64,000 nt of DNA from Streptomyces sp. NBC_01216 (GTDB lineage: Bacteria > Actinomycetota > Actinomycetes > Streptomycetales > Streptomycetaceae): contig NZ_CP108677.1 in assembly GCF_035994945.1 (NCBI RefSeq), positions 620,001 through 684,000 on the forward strand, written 5' to 3'. Shown piece by piece: positions 1 through 8,893 of the stretch. The notes under the pieces were generated by a model. The model saw nothing but the letters and a program-made list of their open reading frames with translations. It was not told the origin of the DNA and ran no database searches. Numbering within the stretch: the first letter of the stretch is position 1; every line of letters starts with the position of its first letter. A program made the translations under genes and the position numbers.

Positions 1-39
1 GGGCGGGAACCTGTGGTGGGCCCGCCCGACCTGCCGTGT

Positions 40-669
40 TCAGCGCAGCCACGCGTGGTCGCGCACGATCGGGAGCCGCGCCCACAGTCGGCCCAGACCC
101 AGCGCGTCACCGGCCGACACCGCGGCCAGCGCGACCAACACCACCGCGTACACCAGGTGGTAGTCGGCGAACGGGTTCGTCGACATGCTCGCCGACCCGT
201 CCGACAGGTGCTTCGCCGGCGGCCACTCCGCCACCCACATCAACGCCATCATCACCGTCCCCGCGAAAGCGGCCGGGCGCAGCGCCACCCCGGCCGTCAG
301 CGCCAGCCCGATCCCGAGCAGGCCCATCATGAACAGCCAGTCCGCCCAGGTCGCCCCGGCCCACGAGTGGAACGTCGATTCCATAGGGCCCACCGCGACG
401 TGCCCGAGGAAGCCCTTCGTGGGCGAACCACCTTCGACCCAGCCCTTTCCGGACGCGGTGGCGTAACCGAGGCCGAACGTCTTGTCGAGGAATGCCCACA
501 GGAAGACGAACCCCATCAGCACACGGGCCGAGGCGAACACGTAGGCCCGGACGGTGAGCGTGCCGGCCTCCGCCGACCCGGCCGCCCCCGGCGCGGAATC
601 GGCGTGGTTTCGGCGGAACGGCGGCAGGTGGAAACCCGAACTACGGTGCGTGGGCTGGTGCACGGCCAT
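40..669 (-). CDS. DoxX-family membrane protein
   Basis: The 209-residue product has four or five hydrophobic segments. The first begins in a stretch reading SARVLMGFVFLWAFLDKTFG, the pattern of DoxX/thiosulfate-quinone-oxidoreductase-type membrane proteins. A central GWVEGGSPTKGFLG loop precedes a helix containing WLFMMGLLGIGLALTAGVAL. An upstream in-frame start exists at 714, but the ATG at 669 is preceded by AAGGGG eight bases away, so 669 is preferred. The DoxX family is linked to redox stress at the cytoplasmic membrane; no catalytic residue can be named here. The gene lies at the edge of a DevR/DevS-like stress island and may belong to that regulon, which is inference. Confidence 0.82.
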   Translation of the reverse strand: MAVHQPTHRSSGFHLPPFRRNHADSAPGAAGSAEAGTLTVRAYVFASARVLMGFVFLWAFLDKTFGLGYATASGKGWVEGGSPTKGFLGHVAVGPMESTFHSWAGATWADWLFMMGLLGIGLALTAGVALRPAAFAGTVMMALMWVAEWPPAKHLSDGSASMSTNPFADYHLVYAVVLVALAAVSAGDALGLGRLWARLPIVRDHAWLR

Positions 670-940
670 GACGGTGACCCCTTCGGAGAAGATCCGGTCG
701 GTTCCTGACGCCACTCACTCTCCCGGCCCGCACCACCCCGCACCCGATGCCGAAGGTCCGCACCTCGGGGCCTCAACAGCCCCAATCCACAGGGACCTTC
801 GGCCACCATCGGACGAAAAAGGCCGACCGGTGCCGGGCGGTGCCCGCACGGCCCCTTACGCGCACGTCGGCGGGGACCAAGGCCGGGAAGGGTTCACCCA
901 CCAGCCCAGCCGGCCTCGGACGCGGGCGGGAAGGAGTCCG

Positions 941-1285
941 ATGAGCTCGTCAACCCTCGACGCCCCGGCCCTGGAACGGCTGGTCGCGACGGCTGTGGCC
1001 GCACCGTCCCTGCCCGACACTCAGCCCTGGCGCTTCCGGGTCGATACCGACACCCGCACCGTACGCATTCCTGTCCGCGCCTTCGAGACGCGCCCGACGC
1101 TCGCGCTGCTGTCCACGGCACACGACCGGCGGACGGACCGGCTGCGGACCGGCCAGGCCCTCGAACGCGTACCTCTGCCGGCCCCCCGCGTGCGAGCGCA
1201 GATGGTCATCCGGGTCGGGCACGGCCCCGAAGCACCGGCCTCGCCGCGCCGTCCGATGGAGAAGGCGATGGACGGCGACGTGTGA
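941..1285 (+). pseudogene. Remnant of an Acg-type nitroreductase, internally deleted
   Basis: The 114-residue frame starts at ATG 941 with an AAGGAG ribosome binding site. Its first 35 residues match the start of Acg-family (Rv2032-like) flavin nitroreductases: a VATAVAAPSLPDTQPWRFRV stretch aligns with the family signature in which APSxxNTQPWR is usual. The rest matches only the far C-terminal part: a DRLRTGQALERV segment, then an AQMVIRVGHG segment and a closing RRPMEKAM. The family is normally about 320 residues, so roughly 200 central residues are missing, apparently through two in-frame deletions. Mycobacterial acg is a DevR target, which fits the neighbouring two-component system. It is read as a decayed gene; a shortened functional protein is unlikely because the flavin-binding core is absent. 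Confidence 0.72.
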
Positions 1286-1372
1286 TCACGTGCCGCCCAG
1301 GTGAGCGTCCGGCCTCGTTCGGCGGGGGCCTCAAGGACCGTCAAGGTGCCGCTCGCCCGCCGACGACGTGCG

Positions 1373-3133
1373 TCAGCGGGCGGACCGGCCGCTCTCTGTC
1401 GTGTCCGGGCATTGAGTCAGCGGCGCGTACCACACCAGCCGTGTCCCCTTTCCGCCGGGGCTTACCAACTCCATACCGCCGCCGAGCTTCTGCGCTCGCT
1501 CGGCCATGTTGGTCAGACCGCTCCGGCGGCCTCCGTCCGGGACGCCGACGCCGTTGTCCGTGACCGTCAGGCGGACCTGCTTGCCGTCCGTCTCCAGCAC
1601 GACGTCGGTGCGGTCGGCGCGGGCGTGCCGGGCGACGTTGCTCAGGGACTCGGTGAGGACGGCCATGACGTGGTCGGCGGTCTGGCCGGGCACGTGCGTG
1701 TCGAGCAGGCCCTCCATGCGCACGCTGGGAGCGAAGCCCAGGAGCGGAGCGGCTTCGCCGATCGCGCGCACCGCGCGGGAACGCAGGCCGGGCGCCGCGT
1801 GGTCGTCGCGGGAGCGCAGACCGAAGATCGTCGACCTGATGATCTTGATGGTCACGTCGAGGTCGTCCACCGCCCGCTGGATCCGCTCGGAGGCCATCGA
1901 GTCCTGGACGCGGCGACCGGCGCTCTGCAGGGTCATGCCGGTGGCGAAAAGCCGTTGGATGGCGAGGTCATGCAGGTCGCGTGCGATGCGGTCGCGGTCC
2001 TCCAGCAGGGCGATCTGTTCGGCGTCCTCGCGTCGTTCCGCCAGCTCCATCGCGACGGCGGCCTGCGCGGCGAAGACCTGGAGTGGCTCGGTCTCCTTCT
2101 CGGAGAACTCCCGGCCGCCCGACTGCCTGACCAGCAGCACCACACCGCGGGCCTCGCCGCCCGTGCCGATCGGCACGGCGACGGCCGGTCCGAGCCCCTC
2201 GAAACGTGGCGGACCGACTGAAACCCGGGAGTCGCGTGAGACGTCCGGGCTGCTGGCAGGCGTTCGTTGGACGAACGCCTGCCCCATGAGCGTGCCCTCC
2301 GTGGGAAGTACGATCCCGCGCCATACGTCGGCCTCGTGGCCGATGGCGAGTTCGACCGCGAGGTTGTCGGTTCCGCTCACCGGCATGGCCACCACGCTCA
2401 GGGCGGACGCGGTGATCTCCCTGGCCCGTTCGGCGATCAGCGGCAGCACCCCGCCCTGGTCCGCGCCGGACATCAGCGCGTGGGTGATCTCGGCGTTCAC
2501 CTGAAGCCAGCGCTCGCGCAGCCGGGACTCCTCGTAGAGGCGGGCGTTGTCGATGGCCACGCCGGCCGCCACGGCCAGCGTGGCCAGCACCGACTCGTCT
2601 TCCTCGTCGAACTGCTGCCCGCCGCGCTTCTCCGTCAAGTACAGGTTGCCGAAGATGCGGTCGCGCACTCGGATCGGAACTCCGAGGAACGTGTTCATCG
2701 GCGGGTGGTGGGCCGGAAACCCGTAGGACATGGGGTGATCGGAGAGCTTGGTCAGGCGCAATGTCTCGGGGTGGCGGATCAGCTCGCCCAGGATGCCGTG
2801 GCCCTCCGGGTAAGGGCCGATGCGCGCGATCTGCTCCGCGTCGACGCCCACCGTGTGGAAGGCGGAGAGCCGCTTGCCGTCCGGGCCGATCACCCCGAGC
2901 GCCGCGTACTCGGCGTCCACCAGCGCCGCCGCGGCCTCCACGATGCTGCGCAGCGCCTGCTCCAGGTCCAGCTCGCGGCCGACCGACAGCACGGCCTCCA
3001 GGAGACTGTGCACCCGGTCCCGGGTACCGCGCGCCGCGTCCAGCCGGGCCTGCAGTTCCTCCAGCAGTTCGTCCAGCCGCAGCTGCGGCAGTCGTACCCG
3101 TGCCTCGCGGGCCTCCTCGGCGTTCCCCACCAT
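1373..3133 (-). CDS. DevS/DosS-like GAF sensor histidine kinase
   Basis: The product of about 586 residues has two GAF domains (about residues 50-200 and 215-370), a HisKA_3 dimerisation domain with phospho-acceptor His388 in RDLHDLAIQRLFATG, and a HATPase domain with an N-box LTESLSNVARHA and a DNGVG G-box. The first GAF domain contains AHHPPMNTFLGVPIRVRD, which matches the region holding the proximal heme histidine of mycobacterial DosS/DosT, so heme-based oxygen or redox sensing is likely. ATG 3133 is used, but AGGAG lies only a few bases before it and the next codon is GTG, so the true start may be 3130. It is probably the partner of the response regulator at 3587-4285. Confidence 0.9.
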   Translation of the reverse strand: MVGNAEEAREARVRLPQLRLDELLEELQARLDAARGTRDRVHSLLEAVLSVGRELDLEQALRSIVEAAAALVDAEYAALGVIGPDGKRLSAFHTVGVDAEQIARIGPYPEGHGILGELIRHPETLRLTKLSDHPMSYGFPAHHPPMNTFLGVPIRVRDRIFGNLYLTEKRGGQQFDEEDESVLATLAVAAGVAIDNARLYEESRLRERWLQVNAEITHALMSGADQGGVLPLIAERAREITASALSVVAMPVSGTDNLAVELAIGHEADVWRGIVLPTEGTLMGQAFVQRTPASSPDVSRDSRVSVGPPRFEGLGPAVAVPIGTGGEARGVVLLVRQSGGREFSEKETEPLQVFAAQAAVAMELAERREDAEQIALLEDRDRIARDLHDLAIQRLFATGMTLQSAGRRVQDSMASERIQRAVDDLDVTIKIIRSTIFGLRSRDDHAAPGLRSRAVRAIGEAAPLLGFAPSVRMEGLLDTHVPGQTADHVMAVLTESLSNVARHARADRTDVVLETDGKQVRLTVTDNGVGVPDGGRRSGLTNMAERAQKLGGGMELVSPGGKGTRLVWYAPLTQCPDTTESGRSAR

Positions 3134-3167
3134 GCTCCTCCAACGCCTCACCGCCCGCCGGCAGCCC

Positions 3168-3190
3168 TTACCGTGCGCCTGCCACGGTAA
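3168..3190. promoter_or_regulatory. Inverted repeat upstream of the histidine kinase gene
   Basis: TTACCGTG and CACGGTAA form perfect 8-bp arms around a 7-base spacer, 35 to 57 bp before the kinase start. The position suits an operator or a 5'-leader hairpin. A shorter TTACC-N4-GGTAA element lies at 20823-20836. No regulator can be assigned. Confidence 0.45.
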
Positions 3191-3250
3191 CGGCTCGAAC
3201 AGGGAGACGACAGGAGATCAGGGCGCCGCGGGGTCGACTGGCCGGAATCG

Positions 3251-3361
3251 TCAGCTCCGGGGTGGTCGAGCCGCGAGGTACGAGGTGAGGTCGAGCAGGC
3301 GGTTCGTGTACCCCCACTCGTTGTCGTACCAGCCGAAGACCTTGACCAGGTCGCCGTGCGT
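3251..3361 (-). pseudogene. C-terminal remnant of glyceraldehyde-3-phosphate dehydrogenase
   Basis: The last 35 or so codons before the stop encode a DLVKVFGWYDNEWGYTNRLL motif followed by DLTSYLA. This is the near-invariant C-terminal signature of GAPDH. Nothing resembling the NAD-binding domain, the catalytic Cys or the rest of the roughly 335-residue enzyme precedes it; the upstream codons of the open frame look like random high-GC translation. It is therefore the tail of a lost gap gene, stranded between the response regulator and the kinase and on their strand. It probably marks a deletion that removed a complete gene from between the two. Confidence 0.8.
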
Positions 3362-3586
3362 CCGGGAGAGGGGGTCCACACGCCGGCGGGCCAGGCGGAG
3401 GATGGCCTGGGCGTGGGTCTTGCCGCGTGCGCGCCCCTCAGATCCCGTCGGGCGACCTTCGATCAACAGATATATGCGGATCGGTGCATGCAATTCCAAG
3501 GGGATGCGGGCTGTGCGGGGGTGGGATGCGAGGACCTTTGGTCCCCTGGGGGACCGGCTGCGGGGCCGACCGGCGGGCCGATCCCG

Positions 3587-4285
3587 CTACCGGCCTGCGG
3601 AGCGCATCCGGTCCCGTGCCTGGGTGGCGATGACGGCGGCCTGGATACGGCGTTCCACGCCGAGCTTGGCGAGCAGCCGGGAGATGTGGTTCTTGACCGT
3701 CTTCTCGGCCAGGTAGAGCCGCTGGCCGATCTGCCGGTTGGTCAGCCCCTCGCCGATCAGTTCCAGGATCTCGCGTTCCCGGCCGGTGAGACCCGGCAGC
3801 ATCTCCGGCTCCTCGGCCGGCTGCTGTCCTCCGCCCCGCAGCCGTGCCATCAGCTTGGTCGTGGCGCTGGCGTCCAGCAGCGACTGGCCACGGGCCACCG
3901 TGCGCACGGCCGAGACCAGGTCCGAGCCCTGGATCTGCTTCAGGACGTATCCGGCCGCACCCGCCATGATCGAGTCCAGCAACGCCTCCTCGTCGTCGAA
4001 GGAGGTCAGCATCAGGCAGGCCAGGTCCGGCATCTTCGACCGCAGCTCGCGGCAGACGGTCACGCCGTCTCCGTCGGGCAGACGCACGTCGAGGACGGCG
4101 ACATCGGGGCGCAGGGCGGGGACCCGTACCAACGCCTGTTCCACCGTCGCCGCTTCTCCGACCACGGTGATGTCCGGTTCGTCGTCCAGCAGGTCGTGCA
4201 CCCCGCGTCGTACCACTTCGTGGTCGTCCAGGAGGAAAACCCTGATCGGGCTTCCCGTGCTGTCGCCCTGCTCGCTGTGCGCCAT
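3587..4285 (-). CDS. DevR/NarL-type response regulator
   Basis: The 232-residue product has a receiver domain (acidic pair Asp20-Asp21, phospho-acceptor Asp66 in [13 protein letters not shown], Lys116 in YVLKQ) and a C-terminal LuxR helix-turn-helix beginning at [15 protein letters not shown]. The recognition region [18 protein letters not shown] is very close to that of mycobacterial DevR and of Streptomyces OsdR. ATG 4285 is chosen over the longer frame because GAGGAG lies six bases before it. A perfect 14-bp palindrome at 4351-4364 sits 66 bp upstream and suggests autoregulation. Known relatives control universal stress proteins, nitroreductases and nitrogen/oxygen metabolism genes during hypoxia, and such genes surround it here. 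Confidence 0.92.
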   Translation of the reverse strand: MAHSEQGDSTGSPIRVFLLDDHEVVRRGVHDLLDDEPDITVVGEAATVEQALVRVPALRPDVAVLDVRLPDGDGVTVCRELRSKMPDLACLMLTSFDDEEALLDSIMAGAAGYVLKQIQGSDLVSAVRTVARGQSLLDASATTKLMARLRGGGQQPAEEPEMLPGLTGREREILELIGEGLTNRQIGQRLYLAEKTVKNHISRLLAKLGVERRIQAAVIATQARDRMRSAGR

Positions 4286-4350
4286 CGAATGCTCCTCGCA
4301 ATGCCTCGGCCTGTGTCGGAATCCTTTCTTCACAGGATGGCCGAGGTCCA

Positions 4351-4364
4351 GGGCCGATCGGCCC
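4351..4364. promoter_or_regulatory. Dos-box-like perfect palindrome upstream of the response regulator
   Basis: GGGCCGATCGGCCC is a perfect palindrome 66 bp before the response regulator start. It fits GGGNC-N4-GNCCC, the core layout of the mycobacterial DevR box. Related 16-mers occur at 5651-5666, 8461-8476 and 56203-56218. Assignment to the local DevR-like regulator is inference. Confidence 0.6.
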
Positions 4365-4583
4365 CGATTGCGCGGTGTCAGCGCGCCATGAGACCACGCT
4401 CGCGGAACTGGCCCCGTACCCGGTCCACCAGTGTCGTTTCGGGGACAGGGGCATCGCCCAGGGGAAAGGGGGACGGTCGTACCCGGGCACGGCCGTCGCG
4501 GCGCCGATGTCCCTTCGCGCTCTGCGGGCAGCCACTGACCGGCCGGCTCGGCTGGCCGGGCACAGGCCGGCTGGTGCGCGGTG

Positions 4584-5525
4584 TCAGTCGTGCGGGACGA
4601 CGGCTACGGGACATCCGGCGTGGTGCAGTGCGGCGTTCGTGACCGGCCCCGCGTAGACACCGACCTGGTGATCGATGCCGCGGCGGCCCACCACCAGGAG
4701 GCCCGCGTCCTGGGCGGCCCGCACCAGGACGGCCGCGGCGCGTCCCTCGATGACCGCCTCGGTCACCGGGACGGTCGGGTACTTCTCCCGCCAGGGGCGC
4801 AGCACCGCCGTCACGGTGCGCTCCTCGTCCCCCGGCGCGTCGTCCCGTGGCCACGGGACGGGAGGCGGGCCCTCCGGGGCCGCGGACACCAGGGGCACGG
4901 ACGGAACGGCGGGCCGGAAAGCGGTCCGGAAGGCGTGGACCACTCGCAGGCCGGTGCCACGCCGGCGGGCGGCGTCGAAGGCGAACTCGATCAGTTCGTC
5001 GCAGGGACGGTCCGTCCGCAGCCCGAGCACCACCTGGCGGTAGGGCGTTTCCGGTATTTCCTCCGGGGCGACGCCGTCCGTGGCCGGCAGGTGGTCGTCG
5101 GCGGCGGAACGTCCCGCGCGGACCAGTACGACCGGGCGGGCGGACCGGCCGACGACGCGCTGGGACACGGAGCCCGTGAGGAAACCGCCCAGGGCTCCGA
5201 GGCCAGGGGAACCGAGGACCAGCAGGTCGGCGTCGGCCGCGGTCCTGAGCAGGCCGGCCACCGTGGCGTCGCGGACGAGTCGGTCGGTGATCCGTAGTCC
5301 CGGGTGGGCGGCACGGACGCTGCGTACGGCCTCGCGCAGGAGCTGCTCGGCCCAGTCGCGCTCGGTGTCGTCCACGGGGACGTGCGGCGCGGGGTGGGGA
5401 GGGCGGTGCCAGACGTGGATCACGCTGAGTCCGGTTCCTCGCCGCTGAGCCTCCTGGGCCGCCCAGTGCGCGGCGGCGAGTCCTTCGGTCGATCCGTCGA
5501 TCCCCACCACGATGTCACGCGGCAT
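4584..5525 (-). CDS. Universal stress protein, two Usp domains
   Basis: The 313-residue product has two tandem UspA domains. The first begins [19 protein letters not shown] and ends in the ATP-binding type motif [21 protein letters not shown], with a following Arg-Pro-Val-Val-Leu-Val strand. The second begins [20 protein letters not shown] and ends in VVGRRG. Start 5525 is preceded by GGGAGG with suitable spacing. The gene is divergent from ppdK, with box-like palindromes in the shared 229-bp promoter region. Usp proteins of this type are classic DevR/OsdR targets; their molecular role under dormancy remains loosely defined. Confidence 0.9.
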   Translation of the reverse strand: MPRDIVVGIDGSTEGLAAAHWAAQEAQRRGTGLSVIHVWHRPPHPAPHVPVDDTERDWAEQLLREAVRSVRAAHPGLRITDRLVRDATVAGLLRTAADADLLVLGSPGLGALGGFLTGSVSQRVVGRSARPVVLVRAGRSAADDHLPATDGVAPEEIPETPYRQVVLGLRTDRPCDELIEFAFDAARRRGTGLRVVHAFRTAFRPAVPSVPLVSAAPEGPPPVPWPRDDAPGDEERTVTAVLRPWREKYPTVPVTEAVIEGRAAAVLVRAAQDAGLLVVGRRGIDHQVGVYAGPVTNAALHHAGCPVAVVPHD

Positions 5526-5592
5526 GACGTGTCCTCCCTGGTCGTTGCATTCCGATGATCTCGAGCCTCGTCCCGGCCGTGCTGATGGTCCA

Positions 5593-5608
5593 CGGGCCGT
5601 ACAGTCCC
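5593..5608. promoter_or_regulatory. Dos-box-like element, usp-ppdK intergenic region
   Basis: CGGGCCGTACAGTCCC has the GGGCC and GTCCC half sites on either side of a 5-base spacer, one base longer than the perfect site at 4351. It lies 68 bp from the universal stress gene start. It is a weaker match than the site at 5651-5666. Confidence 0.35.
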
Positions 5609-5650
5609 GGCAGGGCGCCGATGGTCCCTCCGGAACGCCGGGCGCGAATC

Positions 5651-5666
5651 TGGGCCGACCGGTCCC
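5651..5666. promoter_or_regulatory. Dos-box-like palindrome, usp-ppdK intergenic region
   Basis: TGGGCCGACCGGTCCC differs from the proposed GGGRCCGATCGGYCCC core at two positions. It lies 89 bp before the ppdK ATG and 126 bp from the divergent universal stress gene, so one site could serve both. Confidence 0.5.
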
Positions 5667-5754
5667 TCACGCGGGACGGCCGGCACCTCGCGTCGAGCCC
5701 GCCCCCGTCCGACGCTGGGATCATCACGCCCCAACGCTTGAGGAGCGCAGCGTC

Positions 5755-8450
5755 ATGGTCCGTTACGTGTACGACTTCACCGAGGGCGGCCGTGACCGGG
5801 CCGATCTCCTCGGCGGCAAGGGATCGAACCTGGCGGAGATGACCCGACTCGGCTCCCCGTGCCGCCGGGATTCACCCTCACCACCGAGGCGTGCCGCGCC
5901 TTCCTGGACACGGGCAGCGAACCCGCGGGCCTGTGGGAGGAGGTCTCCGCACACCTGTCGGCCCTCGAAGCGTCCGCCGGCCGGGTCCTGGGGCAGCCGG
6001 ACGATCCGCTGCTGCTGTCCGTCCGCTCCGGCGCGAAGTTCTCCATGCCCGGCATGATGGAGACGATCCTCGACATCGGCCTCAACGACGACTCCGTCCT
6101 CGGCCTGGCCAAGGTCTCCGGCAGCGAACGCTTCGCCTGGGACTCCTACCGCCGCCTCGTCCAGATGTTCGGCAGCACGGTCATGGGCGTCGAGTCCTCC
6201 CGCTTCGAGCGGTCCCTCGCCCTGCTCAAGGACCTGCGCGGCGTCCAGGACGACGTACACCTGACGGCATCCGACCTGACCGAGCTGGTCGAGACGTACA
6301 AGAACCTGATCCGCCTGGAGACGGGTGGCCACTTCCCCCAGTCCCCCGTCGAGCAGCTGCGCCGGGCGGTCCTGGCCGTCTTCGAATCCTGGAACGGCGA
6401 ACGCGCCCGCCTGTACCGGCGCCGCGAGCACATCGCCGACGACCTCGGCACCGCCGTCAACGTGCAGCGCATGGTCTTCGGCAACCTCGGGGCGGACTCC
6501 GGCAGCGGCGTCGCCTTCACCCGCGACCCTGCCACCGGACGCCCCGGCCTGTACGGCGACTACCTGTCCGACGCGCAGGGCGAGGACGTCGTCGCCGGCA
6601 TCCGCAACACCGTACCGCTGGCCGAGCTGAAGCACCTGGACGCCACGTCATACGACGGGCTGCGCACGCACATGCGCACCCTGGAACGCCACTACCGGGA
6701 CCTGTGCGACATCGAGTTCACCATCGAACGCGGCACCCTGTGGATGCTCCAGACCCGCGTCGGCAAGCGCACCGCCGAGGCCGCCTTCGTCCTCGCCGCC
6801 GAGCTGGCCGACGAGGGGCTCATCACCCCGGACGAGGCGCTGGCCCGGGTGAGCGGTGAGGGCCTGGCCCGGCTGATGTTCCCGCGGTTCGACACCTCCG
6901 CGAGCGGTACCCCGCTGGCCCACGGTGTCCCGGCCTCTCCTGGTGCGGCGGTCGGGGCCGTGGTCTTCGACTCCGCCCAGGCCGTACGCCGCGCCGCGAC
7001 CGGCGAGAAGGTCGTCCTCGTCCGCCAGGAGACCACCCCCGACGACCTGCCCGGCATGATCGCCGCGCAGGCGGTCCTCACCAGCCGGGGTGGCAAGACC
7101 AGCCACGCGGCCGTCGTCGCCCGCGGCATGGGCAAGGTCTGCGTGTGCGGCGCCGAGGAGCTCACCGTGGACACAGAGGCCCGGCGCTTCACCGCTGCGG
7201 ACGGCACCGTGGTCGAGGAGGGCACCGTCGTCTCGGTGGACGGCTCCACCGGAGCGGTGCACGCGGGCTCGGTGCCGCTGGTGGACTCGGCGGTCATCCG
7301 GTATCTGGAGGACGGCCGGGGCGACGGTGGCGCGCAGGCCGTGGTCGACGCGGTGGCCCGGGCTCTGGCCCGCGCTGACACCGTGCGGCACCTGGAGGTG
7401 CGGGCCAACGCCGACACCCCGGAGGACGCCGCACGGGCCCGCCGGTTCGGAGCTCAGGGCGTCGGACTGTGCCGCACCGAGCACATGTTCCTCGGTGAGC
7501 GCCGCAAACTGGTCGAGCAGATGATCCTGGCCGGCACGGATGACGAGCGCGAGCAAGCCCTGGCGGACCTCCTGCCCCTTCAGCGGCAGGACTTCGTCGG
7601 CATCCTGGAGGCCATGGACGGTCTACCGGTCACCATCCGGCTGCTGGACCCGCCGCTGCACGAGTTCCTGCCCGACCACACCGAACTGGCGGTGCGGATC
7701 GCCTCCGCTCGGACCCACGGAGGGGAGTCGGACGCGCACGACGTCGAGTTGCTGGGCGCCGTGAACCGCATGCACGAGGAGAATCCGATGCTGGGGCTGC
7801 GCGGTGTGCGCCTGGGGCTGGTCGTGCCCGGCCTGGTCGCCATGCAGGTCCGGGCGATCGGTGAGGCCGTGGCCGAACGTCTGCTGGCCGGTGGCGCGCC
7901 CAAGGCGGAGATCATGGTCCCGTTCGTCGGTGACGTCCGTGAACTGCGCCTCGTGCGCGAGGAGGTGCGGCGGGTGCTGGCCGAGGTCTCGCAGGTGGCC
8001 GGGGTCACCCTCGACTGCGCGGTCGGCACCATGATCGAGCTGCCCAGGGCCGCCCTGACGGCGGGCCGGATCGCCGAGGAAGCCGAGTTCTTCTCCTTCG
8101 GCACCAATGACCTGACCCAGACAACCTGGGGTTTCTCCCGCGACGACGTCGAGGCGGAGTTCTTCTCCGCCTATCTGGACAAGGGCGTCTTCTCGACTTC
8201 CCCCTTCGAGACGCTCGACCGCGAAGGGGTCGGCCGGCTGGTGGGCATCGCCGTCGCCGAGGGCCGCGCCACACGCCCGGACCTCAAGATCGGAGTGTGC
8301 GGTGAACACGGCGGCGACCCCGACTCGGTGCACTTCTTCCACACCGTCGGACTGGACTACGTCTCCTGCTCGCCGTTCCGGGTGCCGGTGGCGCGACTGG
8401 AGGCAGGCCGGGCGGCGCTGGAGGGGACCGAGGGGAACGACAGCAGGTGA
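5755..8450 (+). CDS. ppdK: Pyruvate, phosphate dikinase with a frameshift near its start
   Basis: The protein would be about 898 residues, normal for PPDK, which interconverts pyruvate plus ATP plus phosphate with PEP, AMP and pyrophosphate. The N-terminal part has LLGGKGSNLAEMTRLG; the swivelling domain has GGKTSHAAVVARGMGKVCVCG with the phospho-accepting His; the PEP/pyruvate domain has CRTEHMFL, FGTNDLTQTTWGFSRDD and the catalytic Cys in VCGEHGGDP. The start at ATG 5755 has a GAGGAG site. One C is missing near 5853: restoring it turns GSPCRRD into GLPVPPGF and joins the two frames. Translation from GTG 5859 would lose the nucleotide-binding Lys region and has no ribosome binding site. The gene is disrupted, or the base is a sequence error. 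Confidence 0.88.
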
Positions 8451-8460
8451 GCCACGGGGC

Positions 8461-8476
8461 GGGGCCGCTCGGCCCT
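8461..8476. promoter_or_regulatory. Dos-box-like palindrome downstream of ppdK
   Basis: GGGGCCGCTCGGCCCT matches the GGGCC-N4-GGCCC palindrome with one change from the perfect site at 4351. It lies 109 bp before the next gene start at 8585 and could drive the 8585-9541 gene pair. A role as part of a terminator for ppdK is also possible. Confidence 0.45.
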
Positions 8477-8584
8477 CAGGCCAGGGACCGACCGCTCCTC
8501 GCCTGGGGCCGGTCGCCTCTGGGACGGGAGCGACGAGCGCGGCAGTCTTGAGGCGTCGCAGAACGATCACAGGGAGTGGAGCAC

Positions 8585-8881
8585 ATGCCCGCCAAGGACA
8601 TCGGTGCCCGTGAGACCACCGCCACCGTACGAGTCCGCGCCGACGGGGAGGTGGACGAGGAATCCCTCGCCTACTTCCGCGAGAAGGTCGCCGCCACTCT
8701 GGACCGGCCCGGCCTGCCGCTCGCCGACCGGCTCCACGCCCGGCTGCGCTCCGCCACCGAACGCGTCGCCCACCGCGGCGACACCACCCGCCGGACGGCC
8801 GCGCCGCCCCGTGGCGTGGCGGCCCGCAGAAGTAGGCGCCGCAGGACGCCGGCCCCGGCTCCGGCCCTCCCCCGCCCGTGA
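8585..8881 (+). CDS. Small basic protein, possibly a shortened HPF/S30EA-like protein
   Basis: The 98-residue product starts at ATG 8585 with AGGGAG eight bases upstream; a GTG at 8576 would be too close to that site. Residues 8-40 (TTATVRVRADGEVDEESLAY followed by FREKVAATLDRP) resemble the first strand and helix of ribosome hibernation/S30EA-type proteins, and DRLHARLRSATERVAHR resembles their second helix. The intervening beta strands are absent and the tail is Arg/Pro-rich and disordered. It is therefore either a divergent small protein or an internally deleted hibernation-factor relative. It ends 12 bases before the CBS-domain gene and is probably co-transcribed with it. The family assignment is tentative. 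Confidence 0.5.
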   Translation: MPAKDIGARETTATVRVRADGEVDEESLAYFREKVAATLDRPGLPLADRLHARLRSATERVAHRGDTTRRTAAPPRGVAARRSRRRRTPAPAPALPRP

Positions 8882-8893
8882 AGGAGATCCGTC

